Below the pieces are notes generated by a model. The model had not been told where the DNA came from and did no database searches. It saw nothing but the letters and a program-made list of their open reading frames with translations. Of a DNA stretch of 56,711 bases, positions 42,652 through 50,900 are shown in pieces (position 1 is the first letter of the stretch; every line of letters starts with the position of its first letter). The DNA comes from a virus. The stretch lies in IMG/VR virus record IMGVR_UViG_3300048587_000675, positions 1-56,711 of that record; one strand, given 5' to 3'. The position numbers and the translations under genes are program-made.

Positions 42652-44786
42652 TTTATCTCCTTCAATAAATCCTGGTTTTTCTTTAAAGAATAATTAACAA
42701 AAGTACCCTTGGGGATTATTGTCTCAAAACTTAGTGTTGTTTTATATAGTTTTTCTAAAAGTCTTTTTTTATTATAACCCCCTTTAAAATTTTCCACAAG
42801 GGTTAATTGATCATTTTCATCGTAATAAAAATAAGCCCTATCGCCTTCTGTATACTCTGTTGATCTTATTGCATCTTTTACATTTTGTTCATTGGTTCTT
42901 TCAGGATTTAACACTTTAGACGTAATTGTCTTTCTATTTGCCCATCTTTTAATATCTTGTATGCTCATGATTTCTTTAACATACTTGGTGTATATTTCAA
43001 CGTAATTTTCTTTACGTTCGAGCATGCTATCAATTATTTCTTTAATAAACTCTTTTAAAGCAGGTTCCTTAACTGTAGCCTTAATGGCACTACCTTTATA
43101 TTTAATCTTTTTTCCGTCATAAAGGATGTAATTTTTAGCCTTTACAACAACAACGGTTTTATAATAACCATCGGGCTCGTATTTAATTCTGTCAGGCAAG
43201 CTGTCGTTAATTTCATTAACTAGTTGATTTTGTTCATTTTCTTTAATAACACTTTCATCTTGGTAACAAAATGCAATACTGTCAGTATCTGCGTTAACTA
43301 GTTTAAATTGTTTACTTTTTGCCCACCCCATGGTGTGTTCTAGTATGTTTCTACCTGTTTCAGTAATATAAGAAGCCCCGGTGGGATAATTAAAGATATT
43401 ATGACTACTTCCCATAAAGCCGTACATACTGTTAATAAATATCTTCTGTGCACCCTGTAGATCGTCATAATATTTATCGTTTTTAGCTAGTTTTTTGTTG
43501 TGTAAACGTTCTTTTGTAAAAGTTTCGACTAATTTCAACAAGACCCCCTTTGGGTCTTTAATTTCGTCATAAACTTGGTATTCTAAGATAATATTTGGAT
43601 ACAAAGATGCGATGTCAATTTTAAAAACATTTGAATAAATACCAGGATTTCCTAATGAAATCGCACCTTCATATGGAACCGTTGGTGATATTTTAGGTAA
43701 GCTATGATTATCCTTAAGATATGCTCTAACCATCATGTTGTTAATCTGACCACCAGTGGCGGATTCTAACATGTGTTGATAGCTCCTTGATACCGATTGG
43801 GTCATGTAAAACAAATAAGGACACATTAAGTCGTAGATATTTAAAGAATCATCTGCGTCAAATTCTGCGTATTTTTTAATCTTTTCCCATTCGATGGGAT
43901 CTTTATACTTGAATCTAATTTGACTAGCGTCATAAAATTGACGGTTTTCAATTTCTAATCCCTCCTGTTTGACAATGTTTTTCAATCCATAGCTTTCGTA
44001 TTTTTTAGCAACTCCGTCATAGCCCCAGGCTAAAAAAAGTGTATCAATAACCTCTCTACCGTAGATCCGGATTCTTTTAAATTCTTGAAAGTCATTTTGA
44101 GCTTTTCTTTTAGAGATAGTAAAATCATCAATTTCGATTGCAGATCCATTTCTACCCAGGTTTAATTCTATACCTTCCATCTTAGCAATATGAATCATAT
44201 AAGGCAAATCATAGTCATAGATGTTATGTCCAACGATAATAGAAGGGTCTATTTGCATTACCCATTCACACCACGACTTTAACATATCCCCTTGGGTTTC
44301 ATATTGATCATAAGTAAACATTTTTCTAATAATTTTTTTATTATTTCTAAAAGTATTTGAGATGATTAATATCTTACTTGTAGAATCCTTATTAAGACCC
44401 ACTGTTTCGATATCGAAAGATAAAACACTTAAATCTTCAGGTTTAAGTCCTTTAAAATACGTAATCCCTTCATAGGTTAACATTGATTCCTTTTTATCCC
44501 ATATGGAGAAAGTACTTTCGTTTTTAAACTTTCTTCTATCATTGAAATAAAAAGCAGGATTATCGTAAACTTTAATAAACTTATATGGAAGATTTCCCTT
44601 CATTGGGTGAAAATGATTGTCTAAACAGTTTTCAGAAACCATCCATAGCTTGGTTTCAATTATTTCACTTCTAACAAATCCATCAGGTTCTTGAATAAAC
44701 AATTCCGTTCCGCTGTCTGTTGGTTCAATACCAACGACTCCACCCTGTGGGTTTTTACCGTGAATTAAATCGTTATAATTAGTCAT
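42648..44786 (-). CDS. Family B DNA polymerase
   Basis: The start is set at ATG 44786 (712 residues); the longer frame begins at a TTG inside the previous gene. Proofreading motifs are FDIETVG (about 125), NIYDYDLPY (about 190) and YAEFDADDS (about 307). Polymerase motifs are DIASLYPNI (about 391, motif A), KIFINSMYGF (about 449, motif B) and NADTDSIAF (about 499, motif C). All catalytic Asp residues are present, so both activities should work. It is shorter than T4 gp43 (898). It overlaps the helicase-primase gene upstream, forming a replisome operon. Confidence 0.95.
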   Translation of the reverse strand: MTNYNDLIHGKNPQGGVVGIEPTDSGTELFIQEPDGFVRSEIIETKLWMVSENCLDNHFHPMKGNLPYKFIKVYDNPAFYFNDRRKFKNESTFSIWDKKESMLTYEGITYFKGLKPEDLSVLSFDIETVGLNKDSTSKILIISNTFRNNKKIIRKMFTYDQYETQGDMLKSWCEWVMQIDPSIIVGHNIYDYDLPYMIHIAKMEGIELNLGRNGSAIEIDDFTISKRKAQNDFQEFKRIRIYGREVIDTLFLAWGYDGVAKKYESYGLKNIVKQEGLEIENRQFYDASQIRFKYKDPIEWEKIKKYAEFDADDSLNIYDLMCPYLFYMTQSVSRSYQHMLESATGGQINNMMVRAYLKDNHSLPKISPTVPYEGAISLGNPGIYSNVFKIDIASLYPNIILEYQVYDEIKDPKGVLLKLVETFTKERLHNKKLAKNDKYYDDLQGAQKIFINSMYGFMGSSHNIFNYPTGASYITETGRNILEHTMGWAKSKQFKLVNADTDSIAFCYQDESVIKENEQNQLVNEINDSLPDRIKYEPDGYYKTVVVVKAKNYILYDGKKIKYKGSAIKATVKEPALKEFIKEIIDSMLERKENYVEIYTKYVKEIMSIQDIKRWANRKTITSKVLNPERTNEQNVKDAIRSTEYTEGDRAYFYYDENDQLTLVENFKGGYNKKRLLEKLYKTTLSFETIIPKGTFVNYSLKKNQDLLKEIK

Positions 44787-46566
44787 TTTTCTTAGATTCA
44801 ACTAAAGATAGTAATTGTTGAAATTTCTCTCTTGGACTGTTTTGATATTGAGTGGTCTCTTTTTTCTCATCAGCCTTTCTAAGAGCATTAGCCCTTTCAA
44901 CAAATTTATTAAACTCGTCTTGTTCAATTTCAGTTAAAGGTCTAAAATCACCGTTCATAATATCATAAAATATACTATGTCTAGTATATACCCTTGTTGC
45001 ATCGTTTAAACCAACTTCTCGAATTTTACTATACTGCCAACCAGAGGCAGTTAAAGGAGTTTCAGCTTGAACACGTTTAAGAGGTTGCCAGACTGTTATA
45101 ATATAATCGCAAAACCAAGCAAATTGAGCAGCTCCATATGCAGCGTTAATACCCATTGGTGTGTCACCGTGACCGGCTCTTTCAATTGTACTTTGGTTTT
45201 GTATAATAAGAAAACAATTTAAATCTTCTGCGATTACTTTCATTAATCTGCACATTTCTTTTACAGAAATAGTCTTTACTTTACCTCTTCCGGAGTTTAC
45301 ATCAGTTGATACATCAAAATTAGGTTCCTTAGTTGTATCAATTTTATCTGAAAGAGCCATAAAGTGGTCAATAACGACGCACCCTGGTTTTTTGTTAAGA
45401 GATTTACAAGTGTCTTGTACAAATTTATAAATATGTTGCCAAGTTAGTCTTTCGTCTGTGTTTTTATTATCAATCACAAAAAGACGTTTACCATCTGGAT
45501 GATCCTTTCCAACTAGTTTTTGCCATCTTTGAACAATTTGTCTCGCTGGCATTTCTAAGCTGAAAAAGAAATGAATATCATCATTTGATTTCCTATTATT
45601 CATGATGATATCTTTAATAATTTTCAAACTGACACTCGATTTACCGGTGCCCGATCCGGCAACGACGCCAAGAACTTCGCCTTTACGCCAGCGTTCTTCT
45701 GTACAATCCCAGAAGCTAGGGCCATTTATTGCTTCATTTTTAACATATAAGCTTGCATCTTTTTCAAGATCAGAAATTGACATCGCAACATATTCTTGTT
45801 TCTCAGACAACCCCCTTGGGTCATACTTAGGATCATTTGTATATGCAGATTCAATTGTTCTTTGTAATTCATTTTCGGTAAATTCATCATCAATACAAGG
45901 GCTTTTTATCAATCGCTCATAAGCCTCGTCGATGGTATATCCCTGTTCTTGAAAATCTTTAGCAGCTTTATATGCTGAAATATTTCTTTTACCGGATTGA
46001 GCACCTTCTACAATAAACTCCATTGTTCCTCGTGATAGCTTACCTTTTGTAAGCTTTAACTCAAGCTGAGGTGCTTGTAGAATATTAGGCATTACATTTT
46101 CAGTAACAGGGTCAAGGGTTTTACCGTTATTTATATGAATAAGTTCTTTAGATTTATAATAAAATCTAGCAAAATCTTTACACTGTTGGTCAATGAAAGG
46201 AAATTTATTGGACAGGGAGTACCAAGTATTCTTGTATATCTCCCTGTCCATTATGGAGGAGGAAAGTGGAATAATAATTCTAAATCTATCTACAATCTTG
46301 TCATTCTTCTCAATTTGATGAGATTTAGATGTTAGAATGGCATATGTATATTCTTTAAATAACTCTTTAGCTCTTTCAATCGTACATCCTTCGTCAATGT
46401 CGATTGCAAAAACGTCACATCTAGACCAATTATTGCCGTGTCTATAATTATTGTTAAATAAAAACGGACTCCAGTCATATTTAATTGTAAAAACTGATAG
46501 TTCGTTTAAAGATGTAACTTTAATATCTACGGTTTCGGTCAATCCGTTTAATCTAGAAACAAACAT
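44779..46566 (-). CDS. Fused AEP-type primase and DnaB-like helicase
   Basis: The start is ATG 46566 (595 residues), 6 nt after TTAGGAGGAA; the frame's upstream TTG is rejected. The N-terminal primase has archaeo-eukaryotic primase motifs DIDEG (about 56-60), SKSH (about 80-83) and DRFRIIIPL (about 93-101). A PriCT-like helical linker spans about 185-245. The C-terminal RecA-fold helicase has Walker A AGSGTGKSS (about 303-311), Walker B VVIDHFMAL, and a QNQSTIERAGHG segment. One protein can thus prime and unwind at the fork. It is followed at once by the polymerase gene. Confidence 0.88.
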   Translation of the reverse strand: MFVSRLNGLTETVDIKVTSLNELSVFTIKYDWSPFLFNNNYRHGNNWSRCDVFAIDIDEGCTIERAKELFKEYTYAILTSKSHQIEKNDKIVDRFRIIIPLSSSIMDREIYKNTWYSLSNKFPFIDQQCKDFARFYYKSKELIHINNGKTLDPVTENVMPNILQAPQLELKLTKGKLSRGTMEFIVEGAQSGKRNISAYKAAKDFQEQGYTIDEAYERLIKSPCIDDEFTENELQRTIESAYTNDPKYDPRGLSEKQEYVAMSISDLEKDASLYVKNEAINGPSFWDCTEERWRKGEVLGVVAGSGTGKSSVSLKIIKDIIMNNRKSNDDIHFFFSLEMPARQIVQRWQKLVGKDHPDGKRLFVIDNKNTDERLTWQHIYKFVQDTCKSLNKKPGCVVIDHFMALSDKIDTTKEPNFDVSTDVNSGRGKVKTISVKEMCRLMKVIAEDLNCFLIIQNQSTIERAGHGDTPMGINAAYGAAQFAWFCDYIITVWQPLKRVQAETPLTASGWQYSKIREVGLNDATRVYTRHSIFYDIMNGDFRPLTEIEQDEFNKFVERANALRKADEKKETTQYQNSPREKFQQLLSLVESKKND

Positions 46567-46642
46567 TTTTCCTCCTAATTTAATCAAGCAATCTGCTTGT
46601 TAAAATAGACAGTTTAGTCACATGTCTAGGTGATTAGTATTC
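46567..46642 (-). other. Short leader with two hairpins upstream of the helicase-primase gene
   Basis: In the 76-bp gap, reading leftwards, AGACA...TGTCT followed by ATTTT, and CAAGCA-gat-TGCTTG with flanking TTTAA/TTAAA, can form two small stems before the TAGGAGGA ribosome-binding site. They may attenuate transcription after the SSB-like gene or shape translation of the primase. Neither is strong. Confidence 0.35.
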
Positions 46643-47104
46643 TTATCGTCGAGCGCGATTAGCAAATTTACCGGTAGATCCGCCATCAGGAGAATCTCCG
46701 TTAGCCGCAACTGCTGCAGCAACAGCAGCCTTGTCCGCAGCAAGAGCTTCAGCTGCCTGAGAGTCAAGAATTACATCGTCTGTATCTTGAGCAACCTCAA
46801 AGGTGGGAACCATTCGGAAGTTACCACTTGCATCTCGTGATTTTTTAGATTCACGAGTACCTGAACGAGTAATTTTAGTGAAAGCGTTAAGAATAACATT
46901 TCCATCTTCAATTTCTTCTTCAATGTAGCTCAAGTTACCATTTGGATACAAAGTTTCCACTGTACCTTCTTTTGTCAAAAGTTTAATTGCAAAATTAAAC
47001 TTACTTGCTACTGTTCCAATGAGGTATCCTTCAACAGATTCTCCAACCTGCATGTCGCCAGATTTTCGTCCAGAGGCTCCACCCATTACTTTTTTTAGTG
47101 CCAT
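46643..47104 (-). CDS. Candidate single-stranded DNA-binding protein
   Basis: This is a 153-residue protein. The first 110 residues are beta-rich with the strand pattern expected of an OB fold (GESVEGYLIGTVASKFNFAIKLLT...VILNAFTKITRSG), and the end is an Asp/Gly/Ser linker with a basic tip (GKFANRARR). It sits between an exonuclease gene and the primase-helicase gene and has the best type of ribosome-binding site (AAAGGAGAAAACAA), implying high expression. No diagnostic sequence motif confirms SSB, and the tail is basic rather than acidic. Confidence 0.5.
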   Translation of the reverse strand: MALKKVMGGASGRKSGDMQVGESVEGYLIGTVASKFNFAIKLLTKEGTVETLYPNGNLSYIEEEIEDGNVILNAFTKITRSGTRESKKSRDASGNFRMVPTFEVAQDTDDVILDSQAAEALAADKAAVAAAVAANGDSPDGGSTGKFANRARR

Positions 47105-47132
47105 TTGTTTTCTCCTTTATATATTAATAATA

Positions 47133-47921
47133 TCAGTTATTCGGAATTAGTAAAGTCTTACTTTTTTCTTTATCTAAAAGATTTGTTCTACTTTTAGCTT
47201 CAGAACCACACTTGGTACATTTATATCGTTGGTATTTGCCAACGCTAGTAAATTTATAACCTTTCTTTATGAAAGAAGTACTACCACATGCACATACGTT
47301 TTCTACAGAGTCTGAGTAAACGTTAAAATTAATACTGCTATCCCAGGGTTGAAGTTTATTATAAAGTTCTTCCGTAGCTAAAATATCTTGAATATTGTAT
47401 TTTTTCATTTCAGCCCAAGCGGCTTTATTACCTTTTAAACATTCTTTCCATAGTTCAAAACCAGGAAATTTTTTATGAGTTAATTTTTTATGTTTTTTAC
47501 ATAGTTTTTTAGATAGATACTCTAATTTATTTGAGGTAAAGTTAAAATATTTTTTAGCAATCCTCATGGTGTCTATTTGTTTAAAACTAGAAGGAGGTTG
47601 CATTCCATGGATAAGCATTCTTGCTTTAATCCGTTTAATATCAAAAGAGGTAGAATTTTGACCTATAACAATATCTGAAGCATCTAAAAGATTCCATAGG
47701 TCTTCTAGCAAAGGTTTGTCATTTGATATGTTTTTTGCTTTACTTTGGTCTTTATAATAGACTTTTTTCTCGTTTAAAAATTTAGCAGAATAAGAAAGTA
47801 AATGCCAGTCTTCTACTACCTGATTCAAGGCAACGTTTTGATCAAATAAACCCCAAGTATATGAAATTATTGGGCTTGTCTCAATATCAACAATAAGAAT
47901 TCTAGGAAAATTAGATTTCAT
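47133..47921 (-). CDS. RNase H-fold 3'-5' exonuclease with zinc ribbon
   Basis: This is a 262-residue protein. The N-terminal domain has VDIETSP (10-16), IGQNSTSFDIKRIKARM (near 87-103) and a final YNIQDILATEELY, giving the DEDD-type acidic residues. The C-terminal 55 residues contain CACGS and CTKCGSEAKS, a four-Cys zinc ribbon probably binding nucleic acid. This layout is seen in several phages and large DNA viruses. The start follows AGGTTAAAA and overlaps the GIY-YIG gene by 11 bp. Confidence 0.78.
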   Translation of the reverse strand: MKSNFPRILIVDIETSPIISYTWGLFDQNVALNQVVEDWHLLSYSAKFLNEKKVYYKDQSKAKNISNDKPLLEDLWNLLDASDIVIGQNSTSFDIKRIKARMLIHGMQPPSSFKQIDTMRIAKKYFNFTSNKLEYLSKKLCKKHKKLTHKKFPGFELWKECLKGNKAAWAEMKKYNIQDILATEELYNKLQPWDSSINFNVYSDSVENVCACGSTSFIKKGYKFTSVGKYQRYKCTKCGSEAKSRTNLLDKEKSKTLLIPNN

Positions 47922-48474
47922 TTTTAACCTTTCGATTTATCTGTGCTTGTCGTCTTGCTTTTGTCCACGGTTTGCCCTTAAAACGCGCAGAAACTTTTAA
48001 TCTGTTTTTGTTAGAAATTGTTCTTCCTATCAAAGCTTGACTTATTTTGTTTTTATGTTCTTCAGTGAAAATTCTTGTTGTCCCTATTTTTGCAGCGGAT
48101 AGTTTTTTCTTATGCTCATCTGTAAATTTTCTACCTTTTAGCGCTTTACTTAGTTTCTTCTTTGTTTTATTAGATCTCTTAATACCCAATACGCTTCTTG
48201 CCTGTTTACACATATTATATTCTGGATTCAGCTGGTCTATATACTGTTGTTCTAAAGATATTAATCTATCTGGATTACAATATTCTATAACTTCATAAAT
48301 AAATACTTTTTTACCATTCTTATTATAAGTTCTTTGCAAATGAGTATTCGGATGTGTATTTCTTTTGAGATCAACTTTATGACGAGTAATGCGCATAGTG
48401 ACATTAACAGAAGAACCGATATACATTTTGTTATTCTGTATATTAGTTATTTTATAAATACCGCTTTTACTCAT
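47911..48474 (-). CDS. GIY-YIG homing endonuclease with NUMOD3 motifs
   Basis: This is a 187-residue protein. The N-terminal GIY-YIG module has GIYKITN (5-11), MYIGSS (17-22), an Arg in the R(I)TRH helix and a Glu near 74 (LEQQYIDQLNPEYN). The rest is basic and carries three NUMOD3-like DNA-binding repeats of the form (K)KKLS.A..GR.FT.EHK. It resembles T4 Seg-type free-standing enzymes, which cut DNA of related phages to spread themselves. AAAAGGAATAAGAA precedes the ATG. It sits between genes and interrupts no coding sequence that I can see. Confidence 0.9.
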   Translation of the reverse strand: MSKSGIYKITNIQNNKMYIGSSVNVTMRITRHKVDLKRNTHPNTHLQRTYNKNGKKVFIYEVIEYCNPDRLISLEQQYIDQLNPEYNMCKQARSVLGIKRSNKTKKKLSKALKGRKFTDEHKKKLSAAKIGTTRIFTEEHKNKISQALIGRTISNKNRLKVSARFKGKPWTKARRQAQINRKVKNEI

Positions 48475-48734
48475 TTCTTATTCCTTTTACTTTTTTTACT
48501 AGTATCAGGTCCATTTAAAGACTTTACCACGGTTGAGTTATTATGTCCATGGATAATTTCAATATCTTCAATTGTATTAAAAATACTTATAGAAGGATGA
48601 TTTCCTGTAATCCATTCCATTACACATTTACCTGATGGTAGTTTTGCAATTAGGGCCACAATACCGACACCAGATACACCAGTTCGGTCTTTTTTTCTAA
48701 CAAGTTGATATAATTGAATTTTATCACCGTGCAT
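48471..48734 (-). CDS. Small hypothetical protein
   Basis: This 87-residue protein is a compact beta-rich N-terminal 60 residues (IQLYQLVRKKDRTGVSGVGIVALIAKLPSG) and a basic Lys/Ser/Asn tail. It overlaps the GIY-YIG gene by ATGA. It resembles the small beta-barrel product encoded at 52283 in style only. The function is unknown. Confidence 0.5.
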   Translation of the reverse strand: MHGDKIQLYQLVRKKDRTGVSGVGIVALIAKLPSGKCVMEWITGNHPSISIFNTIEDIEIIHGHNNSTVVKSLNGPDTSKKSKRNKK

Positions 48735-48740
48735 ATTTAA

Positions 48741-49289
48741 TTACTCAAAACTCCACCCAGTAAAAATAAAAGAGACTGGAGTGTTATTAGGAATCTGTGG
48801 GCTATCTAGACTAATAATGATTTGCTGCTGATCAGTTACTTGTACGGCATGTCCTACAGGCGAATAGTTATTGTTATCAGAACAAAGATCACCTCCGCCG
48901 GAAAGCAAATTAGTTTTTGCGTATTTAAAATCGTAAATAGTACTACTTGTTGGATTATTTCGTCTTTGATAACAAAGTCTTTTTGAACCAAGGGTTAAAG
49001 TAATCCAGCCTTGTTGACTAGTAGAAGCAGACGTAGGAGCAATAAGATGCAATGGAACTATAATTGATCCATTAAAAGGGATATCTAATGGAGTTGGAGA
49101 AACTCCTCTAGATTCTGTAACCTCTAATTCCTGCTGGTTATATAAAATATCATTACCCGGTTGACCAGTTTCACCTGTATCTCCTTTTGGACCAGCAGGG
49201 CCCACTGTATATATATTTTCATTATCACCGCAAGCCATAATTGCTAATGCTAAAAACATAAATATTGCTAAAAACAAAAGTTTATTCAT
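48741..49289 (-). CDS. Lipoprotein with collagen-like triplets
   Basis: This is a 182-residue protein. A signal peptide ends in AIMAC with lipidated Cys20. Residues 30-44 are five Gly-X-Y triplets (GPAGPKGDTGETGQP), a trimerising collagen-like stalk. The remaining 135 residues are beta-rich with two cysteines. Lipid anchor, stalk and head suggest a surface-displayed trimer on the infected cell. It could mask or occupy a receptor, but that is speculation. Similar lipoproteins are common in bacterial genomes, so a host origin is plausible. It lies downstream of the tRNA-like element. Confidence 0.72.
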   Translation of the reverse strand: MNKLLFLAIFMFLALAIMACGDNENIYTVGPAGPKGDTGETGQPGNDILYNQQELEVTESRGVSPTPLDIPFNGSIIVPLHLIAPTSASTSQQGWITLTLGSKRLCYQRRNNPTSSTIYDFKYAKTNLLSGGGDLCSDNNNYSPVGHAVQVTDQQQIIISLDSPQIPNNTPVSFIFTGWSFE

Positions 49290-49330
49290 ATTATTAATTT
49301 CTTTTTATTTGTTTTTTTTAAAACCATTCT

Positions 49331-49406
49331 GCTCCGGGGGCAGGTACCGCCCCTGCCTTGACACTGGTTAACAGCCAGCCGCTTGCCTTCTCAGCCACCC
49401 CGGAGC
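49331..49406 (-). ncRNA. GC-rich tRNA(Asn)-like structured RNA
   Basis: The leftward strand folds as a 76-nt cloverleaf. It has a 9-bp acceptor-like stem (gctccgggg/ccccggagc), a short D-like arm (ggctgagaaggcaagc), and a 5-bp anticodon arm with loop ctgttaa (anticodon GUU, Asn). A 6-nt variable loop and a 5-bp T-like arm (gcagg/cctgc) complete it. The T loop (ggcggta) lacks the universal TTC..A, and the acceptor stem is two pairs too long. It extends a further 9 pairs (with one mismatch) into 49321-49330/49407-49416. It is strongly GC-rich in an AT-rich genome. A structured RNA is near certain; a working tRNA is doubtful. Confidence 0.6.
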
Positions 49407-49425
49407 ACAATGGTTTATTTTATTA

Positions 49426-49548
49426 TTAAGACATTAATACAACAATAGACATTGCTACAACAGTAAGCGCAACTGCAACTAAAACATTTTTTACAGAAAC
49501 TGATGTTTTCTTTTTTGTTTTTTTAATTTTTCGTACTTTATTTTTCAT
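49426..49548 (-). CDS. Tiny basic membrane protein (40 residues)
   Basis: This short frame starts after AGAGGAA. It encodes a Lys/Arg-rich head (MKNKVRKIKKTKKKTS) followed by one transmembrane helix (NVLVAVALTVVAMSIVVLMS) that runs to the C-terminus. This layout resembles small toxins, antiholins or tail-anchored regulators. It precedes the tRNA-like element, so both may be on one transcript. The function is unknown. Confidence 0.6.
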   Translation of the reverse strand: MKNKVRKIKKTKKKTSVSVKNVLVAVALTVVAMSIVVLMS

Positions 49549-49553
49549 TTCCT

Positions 49554-50057
49554 CTACTCCTTACAATTTAAATGTATTAAAGGGTTATATTTAGAGTATG
49601 CCACAGAAAACAATTCTTGTAAATAGTAATCTTTATTCAATTTATAAGCAGTCATATGTAAAACTGAGGACATTAAACTAGAAGGAAAAATACAAGAATC
49701 TTGAAAGGTTAACTCACATTTATCTAAATGTGGCCTATTTAATACACAATGACCTAGTTCATGAAATATTAAAGCTTCTTTTTCATAATCCTTTGCGCTT
49801 TTATAAAAACCTATATCAATAACAATAAGCCTAGGATTGGAAAAAACACAATATCCTATACGATTGGGTGATTCTGTTGTTCTAGTGTGCCCGAATTCTA
49901 TTGTTAAAGAAGGCCAATTAAACTCTCTTCCTCTTCTTTCTGCCTCTTTTTTAAATAATTCTACATATTTAATTAAATCAGTTTCACCATCAATTACGCT
50001 AGCAGAATGTGTATTACCGCAGGCAAGTAAAAGAAAAAATATCAAATAACGAATCAT
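49554..50057 (-). CDS. Putative zinc metalloprotease lipoprotein
   Basis: This 167-residue protein has a signal peptide with lipobox LLAC (Cys13). The catalytic motif HELGH (99-103) has Glu100 as the expected base, with His110 as a possible third ligand, followed later by SSLMSSVLH, which resembles a Met-turn. Four further cysteines (for example C122 and C132 region) may form disulphides. An extracytoplasmic, membrane-tethered metzincin-like protease is the best reading. The third-ligand spacing is one residue longer than in classic metzincins. It overlaps the HD-hydrolase gene by ATGA. Confidence 0.65.
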   Translation of the reverse strand: MIRYLIFFLLLACGNTHSASVIDGETDLIKYVELFKKEAERRGREFNWPSLTIEFGHTRTTESPNRIGYCVFSNPRLIVIDIGFYKSAKDYEKEALIFHELGHCVLNRPHLDKCELTFQDSCIFPSSLMSSVLHMTAYKLNKDYYLQELFSVAYSKYNPLIHLNCKE

Positions 50058-50518
50058 TTGGCTAAATCTTTTAAAAGTTGTTTTACTTCTTTGATTTTAT
50101 TAAGTTCTTTAGCAAGATCGTAAACAAGTTCTAATTCTTCTTCATATATTTCCATGAGCCTCTTGGGTAGTTTACCAACGTCATCCAGTTGTTCTCTAAG
50201 ATCAAGCACAAGCTCTAATTTATCCGCAAGTTTTGCTAATTTCTTTTGAGTTTTATCTTTAAATTCTGGTCTTAATTTTTCAAAATATTCAAGACCTTTA
50301 ATATGAGCTTTAGCTGGACTTGGAATATCGCCCGTTTCTGCTTCTTCAATATCATGACAAAGTGCAGCAATAGTTTCAGTTCCACCTAAATAATCATAAA
50401 TTACCGCAACTCTAAAACTATGTTCACCAACTGATTTTCTTTGTTGAAGTCTATGTGTTTGAAATCTTTGAATAATATGTAATTTTAAAGCTAATTTTAA
50501 TTGTTCAAATGTAAGCAT
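50054..50518 (-). CDS. HD-domain nucleotide hydrolase (YfbR/DatZ-like)
   Basis: This 154-residue protein has HD-superfamily motifs: His33 in SVGEHSFRVAV, His55-Asp56 in ALCHDIEEAETGDIPSPAK, and a later KLADKLELV that should give the last Asp. The E-x-x-T-GDI-P-(S/T)P-K element is typical of YfbR-type 5'-deoxynucleotidases and of the DatZ dATPases found in phages. It would therefore act on deoxynucleotides. The C-terminal 60 residues form a helical extension. AGGAGATATAG precedes the ATG. It is one of two dNTP-pool enzymes in the window. Confidence 0.8.
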   Translation of the reverse strand: MLTFEQLKLALKLHIIQRFQTHRLQQRKSVGEHSFRVAVIYDYLGGTETIAALCHDIEEAETGDIPSPAKAHIKGLEYFEKLRPEFKDKTQKKLAKLADKLELVLDLREQLDDVGKLPKRLMEIYEEELELVYDLAKELNKIKEVKQLLKDLAK

Positions 50519-50558
50519 CTATATCTCCTAACAACATTATATCATACTATTCATTTTT

Positions 50559-50900
50559 TTACCACAGTTTGAACAAAATACCCATTTGGAGGCCTACATC
50601 ATCAAATCCCTTTGTTTTCAGTTCTTTCTTATAAAAAATGTTCGAATTAACGCTAAAAAAATCATTAAATTTATAATCGATACCCTGCTTAGAATAGATT
50701 TGTTTATATTCTTCTAATTCATGTTCGTACTCTAGATATAAAGTAAAACTTAAATTATTGTTCAAAGGTTCAAAAACATCTAAAAATGTCTTATAATTTG
50801 AAGCGCCGTCTTTTAAACTTCTTTGTGATTCAAACCCTAATTCTCCGGATGCTTCAAGAGTTAAAGGTATCATTATTAAAAGTGATATTAGTCTTACCAT
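50559..50900 (-). CDS. Small outer-membrane-like beta protein
   Basis: The start is moved to ATG 50900 (113 residues), which follows GGGAGAAAACTGAAC and gives a proper signal peptide (MVRLISLLIMIPLTLEASG). The mature part alternates hydrophobic and polar residues with turns (LSFTLYLEYEHE, YKFNDFFSVNSNIFYKK) and ends VGLQMGILFKLW. A C-terminal aromatic is the mark of outer-membrane beta-barrels. It could be a small barrel or part of one. It overlaps the glycosyltransferase gene by 47 bp. A receptor-blocking or envelope role is possible. Confidence 0.55.
   Translation of the reverse strand: MVRLISLLIMIPLTLEASGELGFESQRSLKDGASNYKTFLDVFEPLNNNLSFTLYLEYEHELEEYKQIYSKQGIDYKFNDFFSVNSNIFYKKELKTKGFDDVGLQMGILFKLW

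Noticed and set aside
42142-50518. Declaring this a Z-genome (2-aminoadenine) phage
   Set aside because: PurZ is not seen here and both hydrolase families occur in phages with normal DNA. The polymerase is family B, not the family A type often linked to Z genomes.
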